In this document: positions 11,190-23,629 of the stretch, one piece after another | How positions within the stretch are numbered: position 1 is the stretch's first letter | How the letters are laid out: every line of letters begins with the position of its first letter | NCBI GenBank assembly: GCA_947683625.1 | Contig: CANTUR010000538.1 | Coordinates: forward strand, 1-64,000 | Direction: 5' to 3' | DNA length: 64,000 nucleotides | Source: Mallotus nudiflorus | Taxonomy: Eukaryota; Streptophyta; Magnoliopsida; Malpighiales; Euphorbiaceae | The notes under the pieces: model-generated | Seen by the model: only the letters and a program-made list of their open reading frames with translations | Told to the model about the DNA's origin: nothing | The model's database searches: none | Position numbers and translations under genes: made by a program

Positions 11190-12225
11190 CCATGATCCTC
11201 GGGTTTTTCTGGCTTGATCAGCCACTCATTAATATTTGATAAAGTATTCAAAGACTGTTAACCTCGGGTTTTCGTGGCCCGATTACTATCTTGCTAGGGA
11301 CATAGACTTATGGGTTTTCCTGGCCCAACCATTAGTCACCTGAAACATGATTCTTGGGTTTTCTTGGCGCAATCATCATAACACCTGAAACACGATTCTT
11401 GGATTTTCCTGGCCTGATCATCACTACACACGAAACATGATTCTTGAGTTTTCCTGGCCTGATCATCACAATACTTAAAACACGATTCTCGAATTTTTCT
11501 AGCTCGATCATTATTACACACGAAATATGATTCTTGGGTTTTCCTGGCCCGATCATCACAATACCAAAACTCAATTCTTAAGTTCTCCTAGCCCGATCAT
11601 CACTTAACCTTGACTTTGGTTCTCAAGTTTTCCTGGCTCAATCACTATTGGGGATGTGGTTTTTGAATTTTCTTAGTCCGATTATCACTCCTTCGGGGAT
11701 ATAGACTTTCGAGTTTTCTTGGCCCAGTTGTCATTTACTTTTGACTTTAGGGATACTACCCGAATAGTTATCTCGATCTTTGAGCTTTGGGAATTTAAAC
11801 CCGAATAGCCCTGTCCTTGAGCTTCGGGGATTCAGACCTGAACAGTCCTGTCCTTGAGCTTCGGGGATTTAAACTGGAACAACCTTTTCTTTGAGCTTCA
11901 GGGATTCAAACCCGAATAGCCCTTTCTTTGCGAGACATAATCCTTGGGTTTTCCTGGCCCAAAAGGCAGTCCCTCAATAATAATAGGAAGCTCACACCAT
12001 CATCCTTGGGTTTTACTAGCCCGAGAGGCAATTCCTTAACAATAACAGGAAGCTCACGCCATCATCCTTGGGTTTTCTTGGCCCGAGAGGCAGTTCCTCA
12101 ATAATAATAAGAAGCTCATGCTATCATCCTTGAGTTTTCCTGGCCCGAAAGGCAGTTCCTCAACAACAACAGGAAGCTCACGCCATCATTCTTGGGTTTT
12201 CCTAGCCCGAGAGGCAGTTCTTTAA
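11190..12225. repeat. Non-coding tandem repeat field inside the gag-only element
   Basis: From about 11190 to 11760 a unit of roughly 45-60 bases recurs, built around GGGTTTTCCTGGCCCGATCA. At 11760-11930 a related GAGCTTCGGGGATT unit appears four times. From about 11940 to 12225 a unit of about 60 bases carrying CCTGGCCCGAGAGGCAGTTC and AGGAAGCTCACGCCATCATC repeats about five times. No protein is encoded. Such arrays near the 3' LTR are common in Tat/Ogre-type elements. Confidence 0.8.
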
Positions 12226-14159
12226 TCTTGATACTTTGATAAGAGAAAATCCATAGCTTACCCTCGGCTATGGGCCGAATGAATTAGGAAATGAATGCTT
12301 ATGAACATTGATACTTTGATCAACAAACAGAACAAATGAAGAGAACAACCATGGAAGCCATATAGCCATGCAAGTATTAGGCAGTAACAACAATGAATAC
12401 AGTATGGCCTCAGGGGCATCAGGTAAGGAAAAATGGAAAGTGTCATATAGCCTTTGGGGAGTCAAGCGAAGATAATAAAATGATATAACCTCATAAGCGT
12501 TAAACAAAATCAAACTAAGTAAGTAAATTAAAACAAGCTATATAACCTCACGAGGCGTCAGGCGAAACCAAATAAGAAAATTACATCTCAAGCATTTGAG
12601 TTAGCTTATTTTATTACACATCCAAAAAAGAGTCCAAAACTGATGTATGCATGGCCGTGATCTTTGGAATCTCTCAAAAGTTATTTTGACAACACATGTT
12701 CGTGTGGTGTGTGCAATGCTTATAGAAAACATGCATCATTCTAATGCACCTAAGCATGAAACCTGAAAATGATTTTTGTAAAATAATTTCATGTATGCAT
12801 GAATAATTGAGAAAATAGTTAATAACCAAATGCCCTTCCTATTTAGGATTAATCTTCGAGAACTGGTCCTCATCATATCAAAGAATCCAGATTTAAGTCT
12901 ATTGAGACCATTTTATCTAAATGAAGAAAAATTTAAGACCCCCTCATGATCAAATCTAGATGATGATAACGATTCATGCCCCTAGCTTAGTTGCTTCCTT
13001 AAAATGCTTTGTTGTCGTATGACTGTTGTGCTTGACCCTTAGTGTGGAAGAGACTCTGTTTGAAAACTCCATTACTCATGAGGCTTAACTCATCTAAAAA
13101 ATTGCCCCCTAGTCAAGAACTTGATAGACTCTCTCACTTTTGCACCACTAAGTAGAATCTTATGATCTTTTGAAGTCTTTTCTCAGAATGAAAATGCAAC
13201 CGATTTTATTTTATATTCCCTCTTTTGCCTAAGTCGCTCCTTTTCTAGGAGTTTTTGAACCTAGCTGGGTCTTTCATTTTTTTCATTTTTTTTATTTTCC
13301 CTTTTTTGCCTAGGTCGCTCCTTTTTTAAGAGTTTTTGAACCTAGCTGGGTGGTTGCAAATTCATGGCGATGGTCGATCACTTTTGTTACGCTCGATGTT
13401 CATGTTGTCACTTTAGCTGCTGACTATTCTTACTACTGATCATCGGATGTGGATGTTACTGATGCTATTAATTGCTACAAAACTAATGAGTCCATGTCTG
13501 ACATTTCACATGCTAACAACATGTCAGTTATGACTATCTTCACATGATTACTTCTCTGTTATAATCAGGCATACCGCATTATGCTTGTTATTGATCAGCC
13601 CTTTACTGGTTTTCTGACCAACTATTTTTTTCAACTCACAATTATTGGGAGTTTTGTTAAAAAAGATAAGGATTTTTCAAGGATTGCTCAAAATTGACTT
13701 TTCAAATGTTGGTGGCACAAACAAAGATTTCCTTTTTTTTCCCATACTTTCGTTCCTTTTCATTTTTTCTTTTTCTTTTTTCTTTTTTTCCTTTTTCTTT
13801 TTTTTTTCTTTTTTTCTTTCTTTTTCTTTTTTCTTTTTTTTTACGAATATAAGGAATTCATTTTAGGAAAAAAAAACTGAAGTTGAATATGCCCAAAGAA
13901 AAGTTTGAAAGTCAATTTTGATATTTTAATCCTCTTATTTTTTGGGGGTTTTCTTTTCTTTTTCCTTTCTTTTTTTTTTTGGTTCAAATCTCTCTCTCAT
14001 TCAAGCATAAGATTGCATGCACAGTTATAACAAATTAATACTCATGCAAATTAGACAACTAAGCATTCATTAGCATAAAAGAAAATATTACAGCAAAACA
14101 TTGTTTGAAACTATTACAATTGATAATAACTATTCTTGAGTGTCCAAATCCAAGTCGGC
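12226..14159. other. Element interior without genes, with a polypyrimidine tract
   Basis: No domain is recognisable on either strand where pol genes would be expected. A short T-rich direct repeat around TTGCCTAAGTCGCTCC/TTGCCTAGGTCGCTCC lies at 13220-13350. A long T/C tract fills 13730-13850. Confidence 0.6.
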
Positions 14160-14954
14160 TTAAACTTACACTCCAAAATGATACAACTCTTTAAAGTCCC
14201 TTATGCTCATGTCTTTTAACTTGTCAGCTAAAAGAGGGATGCATGCTTCTATGGCTATGATTAACTGGTCTGACTCTGCAGGTTTGTGCTTCATCTGAGC
14301 TAACTTTCCTCTCCACCTATCTAAGAAACTCACGAAGGGCTCGTTAGGTCTTTGCACTGTATTCTATAGCTCGTGAAGAGAAACTTCAAACTAAAAGTTT
14401 AGCCCATATTGTTTGATAAAAACTGAACATAACTCCTTCCAGTCTTACTGGACATATGCATCCAAAGTGTAGTACCAATTAGTAGCAGATCTTTCCAAGG
14501 ATAATGGAAAATGCTTGACAATTTGAGTTTCTGACAACTCAGTGGCCTTCCTGTAAGTGACATACTACTTCAGATGCAAGTAAGGGTCATCAATACCAGA
14601 GTATTTCTTCATCTTTGGGAACTTGTATTTTGAGGGCAGTGATTCTCTAGAACCCAAATCCAAGTCAACATTAGCAAAGTCCGGATTGAGCCCGTGGTTC
14701 TTTAATGTGGTTTGTAGTTGATTCATCTATTTTGTCAAGTCTTTCATCCATTCAGTCTTGGCTGAATCTGCTATTGCTTTTCCTTTCAATTGCTCACCCA
14801 AAATAGTTATGGTTTCATAATTATCTTCATTAGAGAGCATCTTTCCTTTAATCTCAACAACCATGTCCTTAACCATTTGTCATATCTCATCCCTGATCTT
14901 TTTCAATAGTTATTTCTTGAAAGCTTCAACATCAAAATTAGAGGGTCCTGCCAT
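14160..14954 (-). pseudogene. Retrotransposon gag polyprotein, broken
   Basis: The minus-strand ATG is at 14954 (product starts MAGPSNFDVEAF). Translation shows a plant Ty3/gypsy gag (Retrotrans_gag family): a FPKMKKYSGIDDPYLHL-type segment at about 14550-14640, LSLERSATNWYYTLD near 14470-14520, and RPNEPFVSFLDRWRGK at about 14300-14350. Gag forms the virus-like particle that packages element RNA. Several in-frame stops break it; the longest open piece is 14166-14357. It lies on the LTR-proximal side expected for gag in a minus-strand element, and nothing like pol follows it. No zinc knuckle was found. Confidence 0.8.
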
Positions 14955-16013
14955 CTCGCTTCTTTGTTAAGTGGTCTCAACTGTCTAATTGGATCTTTAA
15001 TATTAGTAGGCCAAATTCCTTTGATCTGCTTCCAAATAAGAAGAGGTTTATGGCTAAGAAAAATGCATTTTTGAAAGTTATAATGAATGTCATGTATGCA
15101 TGAAATGACGGATTTTTTTTTTTGAAAATTAAAATGAATGTCATGTATGCATGCAATGTAAGATTTTTTTTAAAAATTAAAATGAGTGTCATGTATGCAT
15201 GAAATGCAAGATTTTTTTATTTTTTTCTTTTTAAGAAACTCAAGAAACAAAAAAAAAAAGAAGATACACAAAACCAAAAATGCAAAGCTTAAACATACAA
15301 ACTTCCACCCTTATTTCTCCCACACGTGTATTCAATGGCGAGTATCTTACCCTAGGATTTTTTTCATGGGTTTTAATTATCAACGGGGGATAATAAAATC
15401 GATGTATGCAAGAAAACTCTCAAAATGATTCAAACAAGTAATGGGTCCTTTAAATAAAGTCAGAGTCCATTTCCTATGAGCCAAGATCCTTAGTACCATA
15501 AAACTACTTGTTAAAGCCCACTTGAAATGGGTCATGAATAGGTATGAGAGGCCCTTATTGATTAGTTTATTTATAATGGGCTTTGGTTGGACACGAGGGC
15601 CCATTTTACCTTGGATCGCTTATTGATGGGCTAAAGATTTATTTTAAGGGTCCATTATAAGGCATAACACACATGCATATGGGGAAAATTCCTAAGGATA
15701 GTTGCTAGGTCATTACATGGGCTTGAGTCTTGAGTAAAAAGACGTCAGCTCCCACAATGATATACATCCATATACGTCTCCCCACTTAAGGGTCAAATAA
15801 CACGGATTAGTACGCATCATGAGTGACAATAATCAAATATTTCACCACCAAGTTTGAGTGAAACGTAGGTAGTGAAGTACTAACTATTATCGGGTTAATT
15901 AGGGATTGAAGTGCTCATTGTGTGCAAAATGTGTAGTGAATGCATAAATGCAAAAGAAATAAGAAAATAATTAAAGATGATAAAACACAAAACACTGGAA
16001 TCAGTTTCTCTAT

Positions 16014-16030
16014 CCTTAGTGGAGTCTCCA
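16014..16030 (-). promoter_or_regulatory. Primer binding site of the gag-only element
   Basis: On the minus strand, one base after the LTR end, the sequence reads TGGAGACTCCACTAAGG. It resembles the TGG-GACTCCACTGGGG sites typical of Tat-lineage elements, with a few substitutions. Confidence 0.6.
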
Positions 16031-16031
16031 C

Positions 16032-17828
16032 TGTAAGCGGCGAGGTTTAGCGCTCGCTTAAGCGTTTGGCGACTATACCACTATATGGGCTCGAGGCCCA
16101 CTAGGAAATACGATATAGGTCTTGGGCCTATTCGGAGATGGAGTCACCACCCGGATAAAAGTTGGGATACATTGTACAATAACTGGATCCCACGGAGGTT
16201 CCAGAAGCCGTCATTAGAGATCGGGTTTGGAAACTGAGTATGAGCGTTTGAATGCTCACCCAACCTTGTAGTTGGCCTTCGTTTGTGTTTTATATTTTAT
16301 TACCATTTAATTATTTAATTATTTCCTCATTTACATTCAAAGTTGCACTTGCCTTCATTTACTTTTCAAATTTTATAGTTAAGTCCAAGTTTGCACATTA
16401 ATCCAATTTCATACTTTTGAGTCCCAACGTTCAATAAAAATAAAATAAATAATAATTTACAACCATACATTCAAAATCAAATTGGGGGAAGGGATTAAGG
16501 ATTACAACGCTTTTATTATACAAAACATAATAGAATAAATAGAAAATAAACTAAGATAAATTGAAAATAAACAGAAGTAAAAATAATAATAAGCACACAA
16601 ATATTTAACTAAGCTAGATAATAAAATAACTATACAAAAAAGACTGAAAATATAGAAATATAAAAATACATAAAAATAAAAAAAATAAAAAAATAAAAAA
16701 TGATGTGGCGACGCCTCCATAAGAGAGGTCGCCTCTAGCTATGGGGCGTCGACTCATGGAAAAAATAATAACAATAAAATATATGAAAACCATTCAAATT
16801 CAAACAATATTCACGTAAAAATTTGACTAATATATCAAATTTTAACCAACAAAATATACAGAAATACTCATGTCATTGTACTGGTAAAATGGCTGAAAAA
16901 TGAACAAATTCGGAGTACAAAAATCTAATTATATGAATAGTAATTTTTGAAATAGCAAAAATACATGCAATAATATGAAATTAAACTAAAACCATGTAAA
17001 ATTTTGAGTAACACACCAAACGGGAGCAAACAAAATGTATGGTCATTTTCGTGTCGGTCTTCTGATGAAATGACTGAAAGGAAAAAAAATTTTTGCAAAA
17101 TTTTTTTTCTTATAAATGGTGATATTGGTAATAGCAAAATAAAGAAAGTTAACTGTTAAAGTGGCGATCGCCTCTGTAGTAAGGCGATCGCCTCTTCACA
17201 GAACAATCAAAGAGGCGATCGCTTGACCAGCAAATGCAGACGACTCTCACAGACAATAAACTTAGTTTTCAAATAATCAATAACTAATGTAAATAAATAA
17301 AACTTACAATGAAACAAGAATTTTTCTCAAAATAATTAACCCTCAGAGGTATGGACTTGATTTTTTGCACACCCGAATGCAAGGTTTTTCCTTCTTCTTC
17401 TCAATGATCGATTTCTTCCCTAAAAATCTTTCCTTTTTTCCAAAACCTCTTTTTTTATGTTTCAGAGCTTGCACTTTCTTCTCCCTCTCTAAACCTCTAA
17501 GATTTTCACTCTCTGTCAACCCCCAGCTTTTTTTTAATATAGCAATAAATGGACTGATAAGGAGGCGATGCCTATTCACCTAACTGCCAAAGAGGCGATC
17601 GCCTCTTGGCTTATAGGTTTAGGCCTTTTGGGCTAAATAGTTTGGGCTTGGAGTTGTGTTTGTATGGGTTTAGGTTCTTTGGGCTTAGGCTCTTACGTCT
17701 ATTCTCAAAAAGATTTCGAGCTTCACTTGCATTCGAGTTTTCTCATCATTGGGCTTGATAATGGGCCGATCAAACTAAGCATCGCTATTTTGTCCCCTAA
17801 CATGGGCCTATCAAATCAGGTATCTACA
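16032..17828 (-). repeat. Right LTR copy (5' LTR of the minus-strand element), uninterrupted
   Basis: This is a 1,797-bp LTR beginning TGTAAGCGG and ending ATCTACA on the plus strand, with TG...CA termini intact. It aligns along its whole length with the two blocks of the left copy. It contains the AGGCGATCGCCT palindromes, an A-rich stretch and pyrimidine-rich tracts. The TSD AATAG follows at once. Confidence 0.85.
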
Positions 17829-17833
17829 AATAG

Positions 17834-18869
17834 ATATGCAATTGAATTTTATAAAAGTTAGCAAAGTAAAAATTTTGAAAATTTTTTGGTTTTAAATTCT
17901 AAAATTTTAACACGTAAAAATGTAAAATGTAATTTTTCGTATATATATGCATATTTATTTAAAATTTAAAATTATTAGATCAATTATTGTGTTATAAACA
18001 TATACTAATGTTATAATTAAGAGAAATTTACTATCACCCATGACATTTAATCAAACTCACTATTTCATTCTAATATTTTTAAAAGTCAATCAAATACCTT
18101 TTCAGTTTTGATTATGTTAGACTATTTCTCCTTTTGTTAAAAATATATGCTATAAATTGTAAAAGCAAAAGACATAAAAATAGACTTTTACTTTTTTATA
18201 TAAAAAAAAAAAGTAAAACTTTTCATTCCATTATATATTTAATTATACCCATTCTTATGTTCAATTTTTCATTCTTATTATTTTAATTTTCTGCAATTGA
18301 ATAAGAGAGAAATTGAGCAAAAAAATTTTTTTTTTTAAAAAAAGGAGATTAATATTGTGAGAAAAACTAGAGAAAACATGGAGAAAAAAATAATTTTTTT
18401 GTTCCAGTGACTCTCTTCACTTGTTCCAGTGACATTGTTTATAACATTGTCAATGTGAGCATTTCAATTATGCATTGTGAACATTTTGTTGCAATGACAT
18501 TGTTTATAGCATTCTCAATAGTGTGATTTAGGAAAAAAAATTCAAATACTAATTAATTGTTAATTTTTATAAAATTACAATTAAATGTAATATATATACT
18601 AACACATATATAAACAAAAAAAATTACAATTTTTGGCAAAACATTTATTACAAATATAAAATCCATTAGGATTTATTAATTTAGATAGCGCACATATTTT
18701 AAAGTTGACACTTAACCTTTATATTACATCACTGCACCACTATATTTCCAATCTAATCTTAATGTCGCTATACTGGAGAGGAGGTAACAACAAACAACAA
18801 TAACAACAGCTAGACATGGCAGCAATAGACAATGACATTAGGTGGCGGTGGCGGTGGCGGCTGGAGGAG
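17834..18869. other. AT-rich spacer with minor repeats, no gene
   Basis: No coding signal. An imperfect repeat around GTGACATTGTTTATA(A/G)CATT occurs twice at about 18427-18515. The GGTGGC triplet repeat at 18840-18862 is short. The TSD of the copia element (GTAGC, 18870-18874) closes the stretch. Confidence 0.5.
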
Positions 18870-18874
18870 GTAGC

Positions 18875-21800
18875 TGTTAGTTTTTCTTAATAACAAGACT
18901 TTATAAATATAAACCGTAAGAATTTTTAAAACTACATATTTTCACGATACAATAAAATAAATATGATAGAAATGTCATGATCTGAACCTAGAGCACGTGA
19001 CCGGCATTAGGAAATGAGAAAATATAAAGCTACCGGATCTCGTAGTAAGCCTTAAAAGAAAAAGGCGAAATATTTAAACTTTGAAACCTTACAATAAATA
19101 ATTAAATCACAATGCACGTTATTAATTGATTTTTTCTCAATATAATTTAAACCATAATATCATAGTGCATAAAATAATAATATCTGGCATCGAACATCAT
19201 AAGTCAATCTTAAAACATTATACGTAAAACGTATCATAAAATACAAATTTCATGCATAAGCATAAATCATAAAACAGTACACGAGGTTAATTAAATGTTA
19301 CAAATTCTTAATACAATTACTACTGCAGTGTTCTAGAATTTCTGAGATTAGTACAGCTCGTAATGACCTACATAGCAGAACCGATGATGAAGAAATCTGG
19401 CGTAGAGTCGATATGAGGTCGAACTCCCAAACTCCTGAAAAAAATAAATTGAGGGGAGTCAGACATAACTGAGTAAGTTAATAAAAGAGTTGTACGGTTT
19501 AAAAACCTTTTAGAAAACCGTATATAGATATAGTGAAAATAATTTATAGCATATATATATATATAGCTTTTGAAAAATCTCGGTAGAACCCTAAACCTAA
19601 TTCTAAATGGCCAACTGGGCCCATTTAATCCAAATGGACTGTCGATCCCCGAGAGCATAGGCATCAACTGAGGCACCAAGCTGCAGTCATCCACTTAATC
19701 CAAGCACATGACACTGGCGGTCCTTGAGAGCTAAGACATCCACTGAGGTACCCATCCCAATCCATTCTTAACTTTCCACATCGTTGGCGGTCCCCGAGAG
19801 CAGAGGCTTCCACCAAAGGACCCATCCCAGTTTATAACCACAAGTCATACATATTTTGGATCCATCTCTCAATCTCTACCATGTGCACACGGTCCTGGTG
19901 AAACCCACCAGGTAGCCCGTTCTATCAAAATTTCTTAAAACTAGTTTTTAAATAATTAAATAAATTGAAATAATATTCTCGATAACAGCATTTACTTTAA
20001 ATCGATAATGTAAATAATACTAAAAATATGAGTGCACGCAATTTTAAAAAAAACACACGCACAAATCAGTTTATTAACTTACAGAATGAGCGAGACGGCT
20101 GACGACCACGCGTCTGCCTCGATCCAGAAGTTCCCGCTCCGGTACTCTCTAAAAATAACATATTCATTTCTAAAATTATACTTATGGAATAAGAAGGGAA
20201 ATTAATAAAGTATACGAGACTCTAGAATGACTCGGAAAAAAAAATCGGATAAGACTCGATAGATTGGAATACCCTAATTTACGCTAGAAAATTATGGAAG
20301 ATGTCACGCTTTACTAGAAAATCTACCAAAATTTCAACAGAATCTCCCCTGTAAAACAGACATCCCTCTACCATAGGTAGAGCCATTCTTGTATAGAAAA
20401 CGCACTTCTAGCATTTACACTCAACCATACTCGGGTTGATTCTCCAAAACTGCATTTAGCCCGACCAAGTTTACAATCCAACCAAACAATACAACTTAAT
20501 TCTAAATAATAAAATTCACATTTAATAGCTTAAATAGTTTATTTATATAATAAAATTAGTTTAAAACCCATTTTAGTACCAAAATAATTTATAATATATT
20601 ATTCGAAAATAATTTTTGAAAATTAGTATTAATTAGTTAAAAATAATAAATAATTTATAAAAGTCATTTTAATACCTTAAATAATTATAAAACCAACTAA
20701 AACATAATGTTTAACTATAATCTTAACAAAGTACATATTTAACCCTATAATACAAAATATCCAATATACTAAATAATATCCTCAAAAATTATATAAAATC
20801 ATTTAAATTATTTAATCAACATATAATATACTAATATCAACCAAAAACACATTTTTATCCAATAATTTCATCAAAAATACATATTTAACCTATTAATTCA
20901 AAATACACATAAATTATATATAAAATTCCATAAAAATTATATAAGTTCATAAAAATTATTTTATCAACAAATAACATTCTAATATCAACTAAAACACAAA
21001 ATTAAACTCTAAATTCAACCAAAATACATATTTAACTCAATATTACAAAATTTACATAAACTAAAAATATTTATAAAAATTATATAATAATCCCAAAAAT
21101 TAATTTCTCAACACCAAAATTAATAACAATATATAATATCACTAAATCAACCAATTTTATAATTTAATAAATTAATTTATAAAAATTAATAAAATAATAA
21201 TAAAATATTCAAAATTCACAAAAATCAAAATAAATTCCAAAAATCACACAAAAATTCACAAAGATAGATTAAGCTACTAGGAATCACATTTGTAAAGGGA
21301 GTTTTCAAGATTCAAGGTAGATCAAGCTAAAAAAAATTCAAAACCCTAGAACTCAAAAACTAAAAATCAACAAAAACTTATGAAAATGGAAATCAAAGCT
21401 CAAACTAAGCTTGGATTAGTGCTCACCAGTGAAAAAGGAAGAGAAAGACAGCAAAATCGAAGAAAATGGTGGGCAGAAGTGATGGAGGCACAGTGACAGG
21501 CAAAGAACGGGTTGCGTAGGAGAAGGAAGCTTCTGTGTTTATTTTTGGTCCTTGTTTTGGTTTCTTGTTTCTTCACGTTTTTGGTCCATCGTGTTTTTTT
21601 TTTCTTTATGTTATGCTGTGTGTGTTTGGTGTTTTAGTATATGGGTATGCATGCATGTATGTGTTCATTATTGCATGCATGTATATATTCACACATATAA
21701 TAATAAACACACACATGCAAATTAAACTCACATAAAATAACACTTAATAATAATGATAATTCTAATAAAATAAATAATAGAATTTAATAAAAAAATAATA

Positions 21801-22355
21801 GAATTAACAATACTCTAAATTAAATATTATTAAAATAGTTCTATCCGAAATAATAATTATAAATAATGCAAATTAAATGTCCAAAATAATAAGTTTCAAA
21901 ATAAAATATTTATGTAGAAAAATATAATTAAACATAAAATAATAAATATTAACCATAAAATAATAAAATATAATTTTTAAATTTATTAATATTGTATATC
22001 TCATTTTAAAATAAATTAATTTAAAAACTAGGTTTGTTACAAGAAAACTGCACTTCGATTCACAAAAGAATTAACCCTTGAAGCCATTGATGAGAAATCA
22101 GTTTCTCTCTTTTGTCCTTTAATCTTAATCATAGTCTATAAATAAAGTTACGATTGTGTTTTTGTTTAATTGGGGAGAAAGATGACCAATTTACATACAT
22201 ATATATAAACATTCTTATTTACTTTGGTACATCTATCACATAACCCTAAAATCAATGTTCAAGATTAATTCACACAATTCCAAACTAACTGGGATTAGTA
22301 TTTTACCTTAATTAATTTTAATTAGGCTACACTTTATGGGCTTATTTTTCTAACA
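18875..22355 (-). repeat. Copia left LTR (3' LTR), split by a long solo LTR
   Basis: Blocks 18875-18972 and 22047-22355 together give about 407 bp that align with the right LTR at 31055-31508. The inner boundary ends CTAACA at 22355, followed by a purine-rich stretch on the minus strand (polypurine tract). Confidence 0.85.
18973..22041 (-). mobile_element. Long solo-LTR-like element, copy 1 (3.07 kb)
   Basis: It starts TGTCATGATC and ends TTGTTACA, with an exact 5-bp TSD AGAAA on both sides (18968-18972 and 22042-22046). No coding region or internal LTR boundary is visible. The same layout recurs in two other copies here: a Leu/Pro-poor AT-rich body, a GAGTCAGAC motif, tandem 'CCCGAGAGC' units at about 19640-19830 and a CATGTGCACACGGTCCTGGTG motif near 19880. 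Length, termini and TSD fit a solo LTR of a long-LTR Ty3/gypsy family such as Tekay/Del; the family name is inference. Confidence 0.75.
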
Positions 22356-22829
22356 TTCTCTCACTTAGTCCAATTAAAATTAATATAACTCTTACTATGT
22401 TCATGATAATTAATCTTTTATGATTTCATTATAATGATATAATATGAAAATTATTCAGTGCGAGTTATGGTGGTTGTAGCCTATTTCATTGAACACTCCC
22501 TTCTATATATTATAACACTTATAATTTTTCATATCATCTTCATAATACAAAACATAATTTCATAATGATTCAATAATATCAAATAATGACTTTTCCTGTT
22601 TAACTTCAAATCAATCATGTGTACATAAGCATAAGAAACAGGAAATCCATAATGCATGTCAGAAACACATAATAGAGCTCAGAATGTCATTACATAATCG
22701 ATCATCCTAATCATCATTACAACCAAGGTCCATCCTTAGAACTTGTTCCTTAAATAATTTTGGTTATAGGCCTTTTATTAAAGGATTTATAATCATAAGT
22801 TCAGTACTAATTTGCTGAATAGACACTCT

Positions 22830-23629
22830 TCATTTCTGAATCTCCTCTTTAACAATAAAATACTTTAATTTCATATGTTTGGCACCTTTCGAGTATTTGT
22901 CATTTTTAGAGAACAACATTGTCGCAAAATTATCATAATAAATTTTCAGCGGCTTGGTAATGGTGTCGGCAACCTCAAGTCCTGAAATAAAGTTCCACAT
23001 TTGTAATGCATGAATTGTGGCTTCATAACATGCCATAAATTTTGCCTCCATAGTGGATTAAGCAATGACAATTTATTTTCTACTTTTCCACGATATTGTT
23101 GCTTCTACTAATAGAAATAGGTCGCCAAATATGCACTTTCTACTATCAAGGCATCCAGCAAAATTTGAATCTAAATATCCAATCACCTATAGTTTATTAC
23201 ATCTCTTATATATGAGCATGCAATTCTTTGTTCCTTGGAGTACTTTAATACTTTCTTTGTAGCCTTCCAATGATCAATTCCAGAATTACTTTGATACCTG
23301 CTTAACATTCCAACCATGAAACTAATGTCTGATATAGTACAGGTTTACAAGTACATCACACTTCCAATAATAGAAGTATATGGAATTGATTCTATTTCTT
23401 TTCGCTCTACATCATTTTTAGACATTTCATAAGACTAAATTTGTCACCTGTCTGTGTGGGAATAACCTCAGGTGAACATTTATCAATGTTGAACTTTTCA
23501 AGAGCTTTTTCAATATAGTCTTTCTGAGACAATCATAACAATCCATGTGATCTATCATGAAGAATTTCTATTTCAATCACATAGGATGTCTCTCCCATAT
23601 CTTTCATTTCAAAGTTCTTGGTAAGAAAT
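22830..23629 (-). pseudogene. Copia reverse transcriptase C-terminal part and RNase H
   Basis: On the minus strand this resumes the RT directly after the nested element (LTKNFEMKDMG at about 23595-23629). It then runs through DYIEKALEKFNID near 23480-23540 to an RNase H region whose open part (22830-23051) contains EAKFMACYEATIHALQMW and the closing HMKLKYFIVKEEIQ, typical of copia RNase H. Several stops interrupt it. The conserved order shows that 23630-26935 is an insertion. Confidence 0.85.

Larger units (their letters stand above)
1966..17833 (-). mobile_element. Gag-only Ty3/gypsy (Tat-like) LTR retrotransposon, TSD to TSD
   Basis: The two ends carry the same 5-bp duplication, AATAG, at 1966-1970 and 17829-17833. 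Between them lie two directly repeated LTRs (1971-11038, interrupted, and 16032-17828). On the minus strand the LTR reads TGTAGACACC...CTTACA. The minus-strand primer site next to the right LTR resembles the TGG-GACTCCACT type used by Tat elements, and a purine run adjoins the other LTR. The roughly 5-kb interior encodes only a broken gag; no protease, reverse transcriptase or integrase is recognisable. This matches non-autonomous gag-bearing terminal-repeat elements (TR-GAG type). The Tat assignment is inference from the primer site and gag. Confidence 0.8.

Noticed and set aside
11332..11574. Repetitive minus-strand protein-like frame
   Set aside because: The repeated peptide simply follows the DNA tandem repeats; the unit changes frame elsewhere in the array.
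11190..12225. Possible CRISPR-like array
   Set aside because: Units are contiguous degenerate tandem repeats without unique spacers, in a plant retrotransposon.
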